The notes: generated by a model not told the origin, from the letters alone. Shown: positions 1 through 10,260, counted from the stretch's first letter. The stretch: 64,000 nt of DNA from Vibrio sp. YMD68 (GCF_029958905.1 NZ_CP124614.1:3038001-3102000); one strand, 5' to 3'. Translations and numbers: made by a program.

Positions 1-113
1 TCGAAGGCATCAAAGTGAACGTAACACTGCAAGAATCCATCATGAACGACGAAAACTTCCAACACGGTGGTGCAAATATCCACTATCTTGAGAAGAAGCT
101 TGGTCTTCAGTAA
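1..113 (+). CDS. accC: AccC, biotin carboxylase (3' end only)
   Basis: Only the last 36 codons lie in the window; the reading frame starts at base 3 and ends in TAA at 111-113. The C-terminal peptide contains [10 protein letters not shown] and ends [10 protein letters not shown], which I recognise as the end of acetyl-CoA carboxylase biotin carboxylase. AccC carboxylates the biotin of AccB in the first step of fatty acid synthesis. A hairpin terminator follows 40 bp later, so prmA is probably a separate transcript. Confidence 0.9.
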   Translation, partial: EGIKVNVTLQESIMNDENFQHGGANIHYLEKKLGLQ

Positions 114-153
114 GATTCTTTTTCGCTAGGGTTAATCCTCTAAGCGTAGCCAA

Positions 154-178
154 AATGCTCACTTCGGTGGGCATTTTT
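154..178 (+). terminator. Rho-independent terminator after accC
   Basis: Stem AATGCTCAC / GTGGGCATT closed by a TTCG tetraloop and followed by a T run. It ends the accC transcript before prmA. Confidence 0.85.
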
Positions 179-258
179 GTTTATGGCTATAAAATCGGCA
201 AATTTCTGCTAAACTCTGCGCCATTCCACTATCTCCATCTTTCTAAGAGCACATACAC

Positions 259-1146
259 ATGCCATGGATTCAAATCAAACTTAACGCAACCAAAGACAAT
301 GCCGAAGCCATTAGCGATATGCTAATGGAGGAAGCTGGTGCCTTATCAGTGACTTTTTTAGATGCTCGCGACACCCCAATTTTTGAGCCATTGCCAGGGG
401 AAACCCGCCTTTGGGGTGATATCGATGTTCTCGCACTGTTTGATGCAGAAGACGATACGACGTTCATTCTAAAGCAAATCAAATTGAGTCAGCTGCTAGA
501 CGAAGGATTTGCTTACAAAATTGAGCAACTTGAAGATAAAGACTGGGAGCGAGAGTGGATGGATAACTTCCACCCAATGAAGTTTGGTGAGCGATTATGG
601 ATTTGCCCAAGCTGGAAAGAAGTACCCGATCCTAGCGCTGTCAACGTTATGCTTGATCCGGGCCTTGCCTTTGGGACAGGAACACATCCAACGACAGCCT
701 TATGCCTAGAATGGCTTGAAGGCCTAGATTTAACCGGAAAGACAGTGATTGATTTTGGTTGTGGATCAGGAATTTTGGCCATTGCTGCCATCAAACTAGG
801 CGCGAAGAAAGTAGTCGGTATCGACATCGATCCACAAGCGCTGGTTGCTTCTAAAGACAATGCCCAACGCAATGGTGTTGAAGATCAACTTGAGGTCTAC
901 TTGCCTCAAGATCAACCTGAAGGCTTTGTCGCAGATGTTGTTGTCGCCAATATCCTTGCAGCGCCTCTTCGTGAACTGTCACCGATCATTAAGGGCCTAG
1001 TTAAGCCCAATGGTGCTTTAGCTATGTCAGGCGTGCTGGACACGCAAGCTGAAGATGTAGCGACTTACTACCAAGACGAATTTCACATCGATCCAATCAA
1101 GGAAATCAGTGAATGGTGCCGTATTTCTGGTTCAAAACGCGCCTAA
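259..1146 (+). CDS. prmA: PrmA, ribosomal protein L11 methyltransferase
   Basis: 295 aa, the usual PrmA length. It trimethylates ribosomal protein L11 using S-adenosylmethionine. The N-terminal domain begins MPWIQIKLN and binds L11. The class I methyltransferase fold follows, with the SAM-binding loop [10 protein letters not shown] at about residues 165-174, an acidic residue in [10 protein letters not shown], and the motif ANILAAPL near residues 230-237. The ATG at 259 matches the conserved family N-terminus. It lies between accC and dusB, as in other Vibrio genomes. Confidence 0.96.
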   Translation: MPWIQIKLNATKDNAEAISDMLMEEAGALSVTFLDARDTPIFEPLPGETRLWGDIDVLALFDAEDDTTFILKQIKLSQLLDEGFAYKIEQLEDKDWEREWMDNFHPMKFGERLWICPSWKEVPDPSAVNVMLDPGLAFGTGTHPTTALCLEWLEGLDLTGKTVIDFGCGSGILAIAAIKLGAKKVVGIDIDPQALVASKDNAQRNGVEDQLEVYLPQDQPEGFVADVVVANILAAPLRELSPIIKGLVKPNGALAMSGVLDTQAEDVATYYQDEFHIDPIKEISEWCRISGSKRA

Positions 1147-1286
1147 CAAAGACTTTTTACGCTTAATTGATTGAAATTCATACAGTTTACACAAACAATT
1201 TGTAAATGCTCAAATATTAGTCTTTTCACGCAGCAAAAAAATGCGTAAAATGCGCGCCCTTGCTGCCGTATAACTGTGAAGACGTT

Positions 1287-2255
1287 TTGAAACTAGGAAA
1301 TCATCAACTCAAGAATAATCTAATTGTTGCGCCTATGGCTGGAGTAACCGATAGACCTTTTCGAGAGTTATGCCTACGTTATGGTGCGGGGATGGCCGTC
1401 AGTGAAATGATGTCGTCAAACCCAAAACTGTGGAAAACGTCTAAATCTATGCAACGCATGGTGCACGAAGGTGAATCTGGTATTCGCTCAGTGCAAATTG
1501 CAGGTGCAGATCCACAGCTTATGGCAGAAGCTGCGCAATTTAATGTTGAAAACGGTGCACAAATCATCGATATCAATATGGGTTGTCCAGCAAAAAAAGT
1601 GAACAAGAAGCTAGCCGGTTCGGCATTACTACAGCGTCCAGAACTCATTAAAGAGATTCTAACCGCCGTTGTTAATGCTGTAGATGTTCCTGTGACACTA
1701 AAAACCCGGACTGGCTGGGATACAGAGAATCGTAACTGTGTCTACATAGCTAAATTAGCCGAAGACTGCGGGATACAAGCACTGGCGCTCCATGGGAGAA
1801 CTCGAGCTTGTATGTACAAAGGTGAGGCCGAATATGAACACATTAAAGCGGCGAAACAAGCTATCTCAATACCGGTTATCGCTAATGGCGATATCGATAG
1901 TCCAGTGAAAGCTAAGTTTGTTCTAGAGTACACTGGCGCTGACGCTTTAATGATTGGACGCCCTGCACAGGGTCGCCCTTGGATTTTTCAGGAAATCCAA
2001 CACTTTTTGGAAAACGGTACCACAATGCCGGATCTTCCTTTTGAGGAAGTGAAAAGCATATTGCTTGGGCATGTGAATGCTCTCCATGATTTTTATGGTG
2101 AGTTCTTAGGCCCCCGCATTGCTCGTAAGCATGTTGGGTGGTATTTAAAATCGCATGAACAGGCAAGTGAGTTTCGCCGTACCTTCAATGCTATCGATGC
2201 AGCTCCGCTGCAACTTGAAGCATTAGAAGGTTATTTTGATAACGTTGCATCATAA
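1287..2255 (+). CDS. dusB: DusB, tRNA-dihydrouridine synthase B
   Basis: 322 aa flavin enzyme that reduces uridine to dihydrouridine in the tRNA D-loop (U17 in E. coli). The TIM barrel starts [14 protein letters not shown]. The catalytic cysteine is Cys100 in NMGCPAKKV, and the FMN region includes IPVIANGDI and [16 protein letters not shown]. The frame is open from an upstream TTG at 1260, but the TTG at 1287 gives [11 protein letters not shown], which aligns with the family start and length (321-322 aa), so I use 1287. It is followed by fis, forming the conserved dusB-fis operon. Confidence 0.93.
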   Translation: MKLGNHQLKNNLIVAPMAGVTDRPFRELCLRYGAGMAVSEMMSSNPKLWKTSKSMQRMVHEGESGIRSVQIAGADPQLMAEAAQFNVENGAQIIDINMGCPAKKVNKKLAGSALLQRPELIKEILTAVVNAVDVPVTLKTRTGWDTENRNCVYIAKLAEDCGIQALALHGRTRACMYKGEAEYEHIKAAKQAISIPVIANGDIDSPVKAKFVLEYTGADALMIGRPAQGRPWIFQEIQHFLENGTTMPDLPFEEVKSILLGHVNALHDFYGEFLGPRIARKHVGWYLKSHEQASEFRRTFNAIDAAPLQLEALEGYFDNVAS

Positions 2256-2279
2256 TTAATGAGAAGAGCTAGACCGAAT

Positions 2280-2576
2280 ATGTTCGAACAAAATATAACT
2301 TCAGAAGCTTTAACAGTTACTACCGTTACTTCACAAGACCAGATCGCGCAAAAACCACTGCGTGACTCAGTTAAAGCATCTCTTAAAAACTATCTTGCTC
2401 AATTAAATGGCCAAGAAGTCACTGAACTATATGAGTTAGTGCTAGCTGAAGTTGAACAGCCATTACTCGATACCATAATGCAATACACGCGTGGTAACCA
2501 AACTCGTGCAGCAACTATGATGGGTATCAACCGCGGAACTCTTCGCAAAAAACTAAAAAAATACGGCATGAACTAA
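2280..2576 (+). CDS. fis: Fis, nucleoid protein and rrn activator
   Basis: 98 aa DNA-bending protein that activates rRNA promoters and shapes the nucleoid. The C-terminal helix-turn-helix ([19 protein letters not shown]) is essentially identical to enterobacterial Fis. The frame extends upstream to 2259, but the ATG at 2280 gives MFEQNIT, the conserved start. It sits 24 bp after dusB with no terminator between them, so it is co-transcribed. A strong terminator follows. Fis is a likely regulator of the rrn operon in this same window (inference from family knowledge). Confidence 0.96.
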   Translation: MFEQNITSEALTVTTVTSQDQIAQKPLRDSVKASLKNYLAQLNGQEVTELYELVLAEVEQPLLDTIMQYTRGNQTRAATMMGINRGTLRKKLKKYGMN

Positions 2577-2602
2577 ACGCTGATTATTTTTTATAACTAT
2601 AT

Positions 2603-2633
2603 GGGTTAGCAACGATTGCTAGCCCTTTTTTTT
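2603..2633 (+). terminator. Terminator of the dusB-fis operon
   Basis: A 10-bp stem GGGTTAGCAA / TTGCTAGCCC with a 3-nt loop, followed by eight T. About 245 bp of non-coding DNA follow before the GGDEF gene, in which I see no clear element. Confidence 0.9.
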
Positions 2634-2881
2634 GACTTATCGGCTAGTAATAGGGACTGACAACCAGCCTCCGATCCTTTAACTCCCCCCACCAGCGATA
2701 CCGCAATGATACAGTTCGACACCATATTTGATGGCTCGCGTACAGCATCCCTTATACCAATCCAGCAAAATCAAATAAGTACAATAGCTTACAAAGATTA
2801 ACCAATGTGTGAGCGGTTACGATTGCCATGAAGCAATTAGGCGATATAATGATCAATTAACTTCACATTCAGGCTGTCTAT

Positions 2882-3832
2882 ATGATTGATATGCAACGAG
2901 AAGAATGGCTTTATCTGATCCTCAGAGAGCTGCCTGATCGTCACAGTATCGTCACCCAAGCCGGTGAGGTCATTGAAGATTTTCATTTCAAACACGCACA
3001 CGCCAAGGGGCTATCCGATCTCGTTCCACCTCAGATCGCCGATCAACTTCTTCAAGCGATAGCGCTCGCAATCTCAACCAGAACAGCACAAAGCCTGCAG
3101 TACGCCATAACCCCATGTCAGCAGTTGCAGTTATCAATAGAAGAGCTTGATGCACTCGATGAAAGTGGAGAACGTTGGATCAAAGCACACCTAACACCAA
3201 TAGAAGTACCAAGTGGTGAATGGGTTGTGATCTGGAAACAAAGCGATATCACCCAAGAGTATCTATACCAAACTGAGCTTAAACGCCTTTCTGAAACAGA
3301 TGAGCTAACCAGCACATTAAATCGACGAGCGTTCTTCATTGAGTTAGAGCAAGCACTAGAATCTTCCGAGAGTTCACTGTCATGCCTTATGGTCGACATC
3401 GATCACTTCAAAGAGATAAACGATAAGGTAGGGCATCTCTCTGGCGATAACGCGATCGTTCAAGTAGCAAAAACATGCCAAGATAACCTTCCACCCAACA
3501 GTAAAATCGGCCGACTTGGAGGTGAAGAGTTTTGTATATTAATAAAAGGAAAAAGTGCCATTGAAGCGTATGATATAGCCGAAAAGATTCGTGAAGCTAT
3601 CTCGCAAACCCCTTGCCATGTCGATGAGCATATTATTTATATGACGGTAAGTATCGGTATTACAGAAAAACAGCACGTTCAATCAACAGTAAGAGAGTTG
3701 TTAATTGAAGCCGATAAAGCCATGTACTACTCCAAGCAAACCGGACGTGATCAAGTCACCATTTATCACTCAAGTTTGCCGGAAATAACAACGACGAATA
3801 GTCTAAACGTTAAGATTCTCAGAGCCTCCTAG
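2882..3832 (+). CDS. GGDEF-domain diguanylate cyclase
   Basis: 316 aa. Residues 1-130 look like a PAS-type sensory region without a membrane segment. Residues about 137-300 form a GGDEF domain with the active-site motif GGEEF at 213-217, MVDIDHFKEIND (metal and substrate binding) at 170-181, and SIGIT near the end. It should make c-di-GMP from two GTP. The RxxD inhibitory site expected a few residues before GGEEF is absent (P204 and S207 occupy those positions), so product feedback through that site is unlikely. It starts at ATG 2882; ATG 2891 is an alternative. It is a single gene, convergent with zntR. Confidence 0.9.
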   Translation: MIDMQREEWLYLILRELPDRHSIVTQAGEVIEDFHFKHAHAKGLSDLVPPQIADQLLQAIALAISTRTAQSLQYAITPCQQLQLSIEELDALDESGERWIKAHLTPIEVPSGEWVVIWKQSDITQEYLYQTELKRLSETDELTSTLNRRAFFIELEQALESSESSLSCLMVDIDHFKEINDKVGHLSGDNAIVQVAKTCQDNLPPNSKIGRLGGEEFCILIKGKSAIEAYDIAEKIREAISQTPCHVDEHIIYMTVSIGITEKQHVQSTVRELLIEADKAMYYSKQTGRDQVTIYHSSLPEITTTNSLNVKILRAS

Positions 3833-3839
3833 TTATCCA

Positions 3840-4259
3840 CTAACGGCACTTCATATTTTCACTGGCTAATGCGGCCAATATTGAACAGTGGCTCGCATTA
3901 TCATCAATATGCCCACAACACGCGTCATTCATTTTTTTAAGCGCAGATCGGATATGGGTAAGTTCGTTAATTTTATCATCGATTAGCGCTAACTTTGCCG
4001 AGGTAATCGATTTTACTTCAGCACAACTGTGCACGGTTGGCTCTAATTTAATGTCTAGGAGCTCTTTAATTTCATCCAAACTAAGTCCTAACGCCTTTGC
4101 CTTGAGAATAAAGTTCACCTGCTGTTGGTTATTGTCGTTATATAGACGATAACCAGACTCGCTTCTCCCCGCGGGTGTTATGAGTCTATTTTTCTCATAA
4201 AAACGCAAGGTATCTGTGCTTACTTGACATTTTTTAGCCAACTCACCGATCTGAAACAT
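3840..4259 (-). CDS. zntR: ZntR-like MerR family zinc regulator
   Basis: 139 aa from the preferred ATG at 4259 (MFQIGELAKK), which has an AGGA ribosome site 7 nt upstream; the frame opens at 4283 but those codons are not conserved. The N-terminal winged helix covers residues 1-70 and the dimerisation helix about 80-110. The metal-site residues match E. coli ZntR: Cys79, Cys114 and Cys115, then His117, His124 and Cys125 in the C-terminal loop. ZntR activates zinc export (zntA) by twisting its promoter; zntA is not in the window. CueR-type copper sensing is unlikely given Cys79 and the CC pair. Confidence 0.88.
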   Translation of the reverse strand: MFQIGELAKKCQVSTDTLRFYEKNRLITPAGRSESGYRLYNDNNQQQVNFILKAKALGLSLDEIKELLDIKLEPTVHSCAEVKSITSAKLALIDDKINELTHIRSALKKMNDACCGHIDDNASHCSILAALASENMKCR

Positions 4260-4347
4260 GTTTTTTCCTATTCCTTCTTCCATTCCACAATTAACCTTAT
4301 CGTTACTTTTTAGACTGAAATGGCACTTTTCATAATTAATTTTGAGA

Positions 4348-4363
4348 TGCCAAACGATTGCGC
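4348..4363. promoter_or_regulatory. Candidate PurR operator upstream of purH
   Basis: The minus-strand reading GCGCAATCGTTTGGCA fits the PurR consensus core GCAANCGNTT exactly, with mismatches only at the outer positions. It lies about 220 bp before purH, in the zntR-purH gap. Purine repression of purHD is well known in Gammaproteobacteria; assigning this exact site is inference. Confidence 0.5.
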
Positions 4364-4584
4364 GAGCTTTTTTGTAATAAATTAGTTAGAATCTGCGCCA
4401 TCAAATTTGGAGTTGGTTATCTTATCGCTTAATCATAAGACTGACCCAAAAGGTCTTTACCAAAACTGGCCAATATTCTATCTCTTACTGGTATCTTAGA
4501 TAATCCACGCTGAGAAGATAGAAACAAGTTCTTTTTTGGCAAATATCTTTATTTTAACCCCATGAATTTGAGGAAGATGGAAGC

Positions 4585-6177
4585 ATGAATAACGCTCGTC
4601 CAATTCGCCGCGCTCTCATCAGCGTATCAGACAAAACTGGTATCGTTGAATTTGCACAAGCTCTTGCTAACCGTGGTGTAGATATCTTATCTACCGGTGG
4701 CACTGCTCGCCTGCTTGCTGAAAAAGGCATCTCTGTTACAGAAGTATCTGACTACACTGGTTTCCCAGAAATGATGGATGGCCGTGTTAAGACTCTGCAC
4801 CCAAAAGTTCATGGTGGTGTTCTAGGCCGTCGTGGCCAAGATGATGACGTGATGGAAACTCACGGTATCAACCCTATCGATATGGTTGTTGTTAATCTAT
4901 ACCCATTCGCAGAAACCGTTGCTAAAGAAGGTTGTACCCTAGCTGACGCTGTTGAGAACATCGACATCGGTGGTCCAACAATGGTTCGCTCTGCTGCGAA
5001 AAACCACAAAGACGTGACTATCGTTGTTAACGCACACGACTACGAGCGCGTTGTGGCTGAAATGGACGCGAACGAGAAGTCTCTAACCCTAGAGACTCGT
5101 TTCGACTTAGCTATCGCAGCATTCGAGCACACGGCTTCTTACGACGGCATGATCGCTAACTACTTCGGCACTATGGTTCCTAGCTACGGCGAGAACAAAG
5201 ATGGTGATGAAGAGAGCAAATTCCCTCGCACATTCAACCAGCAGTTCGAGAAAAAACAAGACATGCGCTACGGTGAGAACAGCCACCAAGCAGCAGCATT
5301 CTACGTTGAAGCGAACCCTGAAGAAGCATCAGTTTCGACTGCTCGCCAAATTCAAGGTAAAGCGCTTTCTTACAACAACATCGCTGATACTGACGCAGCA
5401 CTTGAGTGTGTGAAAGAGTTCGACCAGCCAGCCTGTGTCATCGTTAAGCACGCTAACCCATGTGGTGTGGCTCTGGGTGAAGATATCCTAGAAGCTTACG
5501 ACCGAGCATTCAAAACAGACCCAACGTCTGCATTTGGCGGCATCATCGCATTCAACCGTGAACTAGACGCAGCAACAGCAACAGCTATCACTGAGCGTCA
5601 ATTCGTTGAAGTTATCATTGCACCTTCTGTTTCTGCTGAAGCAGTAGAAATCGTAGCGGCTAAGAAAAACCTTCGCCTACTTGAGTGTGGCGAGTGGACA
5701 ACCAAGACAACGGGCTTTGACATGAAACGCGTTAACGGCGGCTTGCTCGTTCAAGACCGCGACCAAGGCATGGTGTCTGAAGATGACCTTAAAGTGGTTT
5801 CTAAGCGCCAACCTACAGCTGAAGAGCTAAAAGACGCGTTATTCTGCTGGAAAGTAGCGAAGTACGTTAAATCAAACGCGATCGTTTACTCGAAAGGCGA
5901 CATGACTATTGGTGTAGGCGCAGGTCAAATGAGCCGCGTTTACTCTGCGAAAATCGCAGGTATCAAAGCAGCAGACGAAGGTCTTCAGGTTGAAGGTTGT
6001 GTAATGGCATCAGATGCATTCTTCCCATTCCGTGACGGTATCGACGCGGCCGCAGAAGCAGGCATCAAGTGTGTTATCCAGCCGGGCGGCTCTATGCGTG
6101 ATGACGAAGTGATCGCTGCAGCAGACGAACACGGCATGGCGATGATCTTTACGGGTATGCGTCACTTCCGCCACTAA
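4585..6177 (+). CDS. purH: PurH, AICAR transformylase / IMP cyclohydrolase
   Basis: 530 aa bifunctional enzyme for the last two steps of IMP synthesis. The N-terminal MGS-like IMP cyclohydrolase domain (about 1-200) begins [13 protein letters not shown] and contains GGTARLL. The C-terminal formyltransferase domain carries the KHANPCG motif with the catalytic Lys-His and [10 protein letters not shown]. Its length is normal for the family. The ATG at 4585 has a GAGGAAG ribosome site. The codons are strongly biased, as expected of a well-expressed gene. purD lies 282 bp downstream, separated by an ERIC-like element. Confidence 0.97.
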   Translation: MNNARPIRRALISVSDKTGIVEFAQALANRGVDILSTGGTARLLAEKGISVTEVSDYTGFPEMMDGRVKTLHPKVHGGVLGRRGQDDDVMETHGINPIDMVVVNLYPFAETVAKEGCTLADAVENIDIGGPTMVRSAAKNHKDVTIVVNAHDYERVVAEMDANEKSLTLETRFDLAIAAFEHTASYDGMIANYFGTMVPSYGENKDGDEESKFPRTFNQQFEKKQDMRYGENSHQAAAFYVEANPEEASVSTARQIQGKALSYNNIADTDAALECVKEFDQPACVIVKHANPCGVALGEDILEAYDRAFKTDPTSAFGGIIAFNRELDAATATAITERQFVEVIIAPSVSAEAVEIVAAKKNLRLLECGEWTTKTTGFDMKRVNGGLLVQDRDQGMVSEDDLKVVSKRQPTAEELKDALFCWKVAKYVKSNAIVYSKGDMTIGVGAGQMSRVYSAKIAGIKAADEGLQVEGCVMASDAFFPFRDGIDAAAEAGIKCVIQPGGSMRDDEVIAAADEHGMAMIFTGMRHFRH

Positions 6178-6189
6178 TTTCCTCTTCGT

Positions 6190-6292
6190 ATTTGGCACTG
6201 TGGCATCGTTAGCTGCTTTCGCCCACCCCGGTCACATAGCGGACTATGCTCCCGGGGATGGGCTCAATTGCTGCCTAGCCACATCACCAACT
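6190..6292 (-). repeat. ERIC-type intergenic palindrome between purH and purD
   Basis: A long imperfect inverted repeat centred near 6241. On the minus strand its core reads CCCCGGGAGCATAG, then CTATGTGACCGGGG, then TGGGCGAAAGCAGC. This matches the enterobacterial repetitive intergenic consensus core (CCCCAGGAGC, GTGACTGGGGTGAGCG), which is known in Vibrio. Transcribed as RNA it would form a long hairpin inside the purHD message and could affect purD expression or mRNA stability. Confidence 0.75.
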
Positions 6293-6459
6293 ACTTTGAG
6301 CAAGACTTATAATTTTGTTTTTTAAATATTCCAATATTTGAAATACGTAGAGCAAGTCAGCGACTTTAGTTCAAGGAAAACACGCGGAGCTTATGACCAT
6401 AAGTGAGCATGTTTGACACAGAAATAAAGGATCTGAAGCAGCTATAAGGATTTTAAAAC

Positions 6460-7752
6460 ATGAATGTACTAATTATTGGTGCTGGCGGTCGTGAGCACGC
6501 TTTAGGCTGGAAAGCGGCACAAAACCCAAACGTTGAAACTGTATTCATCGCTCCAGGTAACGCAGGTACGGCACTTGAGCCTAAACTTGAAAACGTAAAC
6601 ATCGACGTTGAAGACATCGCTGGTTTAGTCGCGTTTGCTCAAGAGAAAAAAATAGAACTGACCATCGTTGGCCCTGAAGCCCCTTTAGTTATTGGTGTGG
6701 TTGACGCATTCCGTGAAGTGGGTCTACCAATCTTTGGCCCTACTCAAGCGGCGGCGCAGCTTGAAGGTTCGAAAGCATTCACCAAAGACTTCCTAGCTCG
6801 TCATGATATCCCAACCGGTTCTTACGCAAACTTCACTGAGATTGTGCCAGCTCTCGCTTACGTACGTGAGCAAGGCGCTCCAATCGTAGTAAAAGCGGAC
6901 GGCCTTGCAGCGGGTAAAGGCGTTATCGTTGCGATGACCCTTGAAGAAGCAGAAGACGCAATCAAAGACATGCTAGCAGGCAACGCATTTGGCGAAGCTG
7001 GCAGCCGCGTGGTTATCGAAGAGTTTCTTGAAGGCGAAGAAGCAAGCTTCATCGTAATGGTTGACGGTTCTAGCGTCCTTCCTATGGCCACCAGTCAAGA
7101 CCACAAACGTGTTGGCGACAAAGATACAGGCCCTAACACAGGTGGCATGGGTGCTTACTCTCCAGCTCCTGTTGTGACACCAGAAATCCACAACCGTATC
7201 CTTGAGGAAGTTATTTACCCAACAGTACGTGGTATGGACGCAGAAGGTGCACCTTACACTGGTTTCCTTTACGCTGGCCTAATGATCGATGCTGACGGCA
7301 CTCCGAAAGTTATCGAATACAACTGCCGATTCGGCGATCCAGAAACGCAACCTATCATGATGCGTATGGAGTCAGACCTTGTTGAACTTTGCTTAATGGC
7401 CATTGACGAGAAACTAGATGAAGCGGAATCTAAGTGGGATCCACGTGCTTCTATCGGTGTTGTTCTTGCGGCTGGCGGTTACCCTGCTGACTACGCAAAA
7501 GGTGACGTTATTTCACTACCAACAAGCGAAGTTGAAGGCCAAAAGGTTTTCCACGCAGGTACGACAAATAACGAATCAGGCGACGTTGTGACAAACGGTG
7601 GTCGTGTACTTTGTGCAACAGCACTGGGTAACACGGTTTCTGAGGCTCAGGAACGCGCATACGCGTTAACTAAGCAAGTTAGCTGGAATGGTATGTTCCA
7701 CCGCAATGACATTGGTTACCGTGCGATTGCTCGTGAAAATGAAGCAAAATAA
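6460..7752 (+). CDS. purD: PurD, phosphoribosylamine-glycine ligase
   Basis: 430 aa ATP-grasp ligase that joins glycine to phosphoribosylamine in purine synthesis. It starts with the N-terminal nucleotide-fold motif LIIGAGGREHALGW. The ATP-grasp core includes VVKADGLAAGKGV and GPNTGGMGAYSPAP, and the metal site EYNCRFGDPETQ lies near residue 290. Full length, with a clear ATG at 6460. It is the second gene of the purHD pair and is closed by a strong bidirectional terminator. Confidence 0.97.
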   Translation: MNVLIIGAGGREHALGWKAAQNPNVETVFIAPGNAGTALEPKLENVNIDVEDIAGLVAFAQEKKIELTIVGPEAPLVIGVVDAFREVGLPIFGPTQAAAQLEGSKAFTKDFLARHDIPTGSYANFTEIVPALAYVREQGAPIVVKADGLAAGKGVIVAMTLEEAEDAIKDMLAGNAFGEAGSRVVIEEFLEGEEASFIVMVDGSSVLPMATSQDHKRVGDKDTGPNTGGMGAYSPAPVVTPEIHNRILEEVIYPTVRGMDAEGAPYTGFLYAGLMIDADGTPKVIEYNCRFGDPETQPIMMRMESDLVELCLMAIDEKLDEAESKWDPRASIGVVLAAGGYPADYAKGDVISLPTSEVEGQKVFHAGTTNNESGDVVTNGGRVLCATALGNTVSEAQERAYALTKQVSWNGMFHRNDIGYRAIARENEAK

Positions 7753-7773
7753 ATGACCGATAGCCGGGAAACA

Positions 7774-7802
7774 AAAAGAGGCGCTACCAAGCGCCTCTTT
7801 TC
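7774..7802. terminator. Bidirectional terminator between purD and yjaH
   Basis: Stem AAAAGAGGCGC / GCGCCTCTTTT with an A run on one side and a T run on the other, so it can stop transcription from both convergent genes. Confidence 0.9.
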
Positions 7803-7816
7803 ACATCTGGACCTGA

Positions 7817-8512
7817 CTACCCTTTCTCGATAAGGCTTGGACGCTCAATACAATCATGGCTATTGTCGTCGAGCATCAATAACTCTTCTATTACAATTTT
7901 ATTAGTGCTGGTCTTGCCCAAGACTGCAATATAACTATCAAACGCAGATAAACGGTTAACTACGAACGTAGGCAACGTATGGTTAAACTCTATTTGATCA
8001 TACGATTGACCGGAGCAGGTTTCAAAGTTTGAACCATCCCAGTAGCCTTGAATTAGCGTATTCCCCTCTCTATCGAGCCCCTTCGTTACCTCTGCAATAG
8101 AGTTGGCTTCAAGCTGATAACGTTGCAATTGCTCTGCATTTAACGGCAGCACCTTATCATCGATGCGATACTGCTGGTAAACCGCTTCACCATTAACATT
8201 AAAACGCACATGAACTCGGTATGGGACCAGGGTTGAGCCTTGGACTTGTTCACCTTCACGAATAAGCTCTCGTACCGTTCCTTCACTCCATCGATAATCC
8301 GATTTGTACCATCCGTAATCACCGGAAAATACATAGTTTCCAGCAGTGTAGGGCTGGCTTAAACGTTCGGTATACCAATAAAATGTGGTGGCATCACCCA
8401 TTGTTTTACCACCCATGTAATCAGAAAACTGATCAAGATTCGAAGTGGATACGGATGAAGAGCAACCTAATAGAGAAAAGCTGATTAATGAAGATAAAAG
8501 GATTTTTTTCAT
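7817..8512 (-). CDS. yjaH: DUF1481 (YjaH family) lipoprotein
   Basis: 231 aa from the ATG at 8512 (MKKILLSS), which starts a lipoprotein signal with lipobox LLGC and the lipidated Cys at residue 17; the open frame back to 8557 has no signal-like sequence. The mature part is rich in aromatic residues and resembles DUF1481, as in E. coli YjaH. Its function is unknown, and an envelope location is inferred from the lipobox. It lies 45 bp after hupA on the same strand, matching the conserved hupA-yjaH neighbourhood. Confidence 0.8.
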   Translation of the reverse strand: MKKILLSSLISFSLLGCSSSVSTSNLDQFSDYMGGKTMGDATTFYWYTERLSQPYTAGNYVFSGDYGWYKSDYRWSEGTVRELIREGEQVQGSTLVPYRVHVRFNVNGEAVYQQYRIDDKVLPLNAEQLQRYQLEANSIAEVTKGLDREGNTLIQGYWDGSNFETCSGQSYDQIEFNHTLPTFVVNRLSAFDSYIAVLGKTSTNKIVIEELLMLDDNSHDCIERPSLIEKG

Positions 8513-8557
8513 AGATAGGAAATAACGCCAAGATAGATTACCTTGGCGTATTATCAA

Positions 8558-8830
8558 TTACTTTACTGAATCTTTCAGTGCTTTACCTGCCACAAAAGCC
8601 GGAACGTTAGCTGCAGCAATTTGGATTTCAGCACCCGTCTTTGGATTACGGCCTGTACGCGCTGCACGGTGATTTACTTTAAATGTACCAAAACCAATTA
8701 GTTGAACCTGGTCACCGTCTTTAAGTGCTTCAGTCACGCTACCAAGAGTAGCTTCTAGAGCAGCTTTCGCTTGAGCTTTTGATAGATCTGCTTTTTCAGC
8801 AATAAAGTCGATTAATTGGGTCTTGTTCAT
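8558..8830 (-). CDS. hupA: HU-alpha nucleoid protein
   Basis: 90 aa histone-like DNA-binding protein. The N-terminal helices [18 protein letters not shown] form the dimer core. The beta-arm contains [12 protein letters not shown] with the conserved Arg-Asn-Pro tip that intercalates in DNA. The ribosome site GAAGGG precedes the ATG. The purD / hupA / yjaH neighbourhood fits HupA rather than HupB. Confidence 0.95.
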   Translation of the reverse strand: MNKTQLIDFIAEKADLSKAQAKAALEATLGSVTEALKDGDQVQLIGFGTFKVNHRAARTGRNPKTGAEIQIAAANVPAFVAGKALKDSVK

Positions 8831-9167
8831 TGGGTTTCCCTTCTTTATAGGTTATCGAATTCAACTCACTCTAATGCATAAAGCCCCCGTCTGGCAAAGG
8901 TTTGTCTGTGTTCTTTCGCTTTAATGACGTACTTTTAACCGTATTATGAGCATTAACTCACAATTTAAGCGCCATTACTCGGGCATTCGTATCTTCCATA
9001 TCTCTGTAAGTCCACGGACTATCTAACCAATCGCTTCAAAATCAAGCGACCTCCCTGCGGAAAATACTGTAGAAACCAGCGTATTATTTGATTTGAGGTT
9101 TTGAATTTTTAGATGATAATGCATGCCTTAGGCGGTCTCTTTTATTAAAAACCCAGACAGGAACTCT
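8831..9167. other. Intergenic region between hupA and the CNNM gene
   Basis: 337 bp between divergent genes. It must hold the hupA promoter (minus) and the promoter of the following gene (plus). I see AT-rich stretches but no convincing -35/-10 pair, terminator or small ORF. Confidence 0.4.
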
Positions 9168-10229
9168 ATGCTGTTACTTTTCATTTATGTCTTTGTTGCT
9201 ATCGGCGTCTCTTTCATTTGTTCAGTATTGGAAGCTGTATTACTCAGTATTACCCCAAGCTATATCGCTCAACTAAAACAGAGTAATCACCCATCGGCAT
9301 CAAGGCTTGCTGCATTAAAACAGAATATTGATCGCCCACTCGCGTCCATTTTAACGTTGAATACTATTGCCCACACTATAGGGGCAGCGAGTGCGGGCGC
9401 TCAGGCAGCCGCCGTTTTTGGTAGTCAATGGCTAGGCGTTTTTTCAGCCATACTGACATTGGGGATACTCGTATTGTCTGAAATAGTCCCTAAAACAATC
9501 GGAGCAACGTATTGGCGTCAGTTATCGCCCATCTCTGCGGTTATTCTATATTGGATGGTTTGGGCTCTTACACCGTTCGTTTGGTGTTCAGAACAAATCA
9601 CTAAACGTCTAGCTAATGGGCATCAAGAGCCAAAAGTAAGAGATGAATTGTCAGCGATGGCGACACTCGCAAAAGAAAGCGGAGAGTTTGCTGAAGGAGA
9701 GTCTAAGATATTACATAACCTACTTAACCTAAGTAATGTACCAATCACCCAGGTCATGACACCACGTCCAGTGGTATTTCGAGCCCGTGCAGAGCTGACA
9801 ATCGAAGAGTTTCTCGAAGAACACGCAGAAACCCCTTTCTCTCGTCCTTTGATATACAGTGGTTCTAAGGACAATATCCTCGGATTTGTCCATCGGTTAG
9901 ACCTATTCAAACACAAGCAAATCGGTGAAGAAAATCGACAACTTGGGTCCGTTATGAGGCCAATCCACGTGGTATTGAACACTAAGTCGGTACCTGCCGC
10001 CTTCGAACAAATCATGGCACTACGTCTGCAGATCGCAATGGTTGTCGATGAATATGGTACGGTTCTAGGTATTGTCACACTAGAAGACATTTTTGAGCAC
10101 TTAATTGGTGAAGAGATCATTGATGAGGCTGATCACTCAGTAGATATGCAGCAACTGGCTTTTGAACGGTGGGAAACTTGGAAAAAACAGCACGGATTAA
10201 TTGAAAGTAAAGCGGATGGCGAGCGATAG
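9168..10229 (+). CDS. CNNM/CBS-pair membrane transporter-like protein
   Basis: 353 aa. The N-terminal CNNM (DUF21) membrane domain has hydrophobic helices at about 3-25, 62-80, 85-105 and 120-140, and the family motif SEIVPKTIGA. Two CBS domains follow at about 190-320 (VMTPRPVVF; VVDEYGTVLGIVTLEDIFEHLIGE split by a short linker). It lacks the C-terminal CorC/HlyC domain of the longer family members. The family is linked to magnesium/cobalt efflux and resistance. It separates hupA-yjaH from yjaG, which are adjacent in E. coli. Confidence 0.82.
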   Translation: MLLLFIYVFVAIGVSFICSVLEAVLLSITPSYIAQLKQSNHPSASRLAALKQNIDRPLASILTLNTIAHTIGAASAGAQAAAVFGSQWLGVFSAILTLGILVLSEIVPKTIGATYWRQLSPISAVILYWMVWALTPFVWCSEQITKRLANGHQEPKVRDELSAMATLAKESGEFAEGESKILHNLLNLSNVPITQVMTPRPVVFRARAELTIEEFLEEHAETPFSRPLIYSGSKDNILGFVHRLDLFKHKQIGEENRQLGSVMRPIHVVLNTKSVPAAFEQIMALRLQIAMVVDEYGTVLGIVTLEDIFEHLIGEEIIDEADHSVDMQQLAFERWETWKKQHGLIESKADGER

Positions 10230-10260
10230 TAAAATTGAACTTTTTACTATCGCCTACTGA

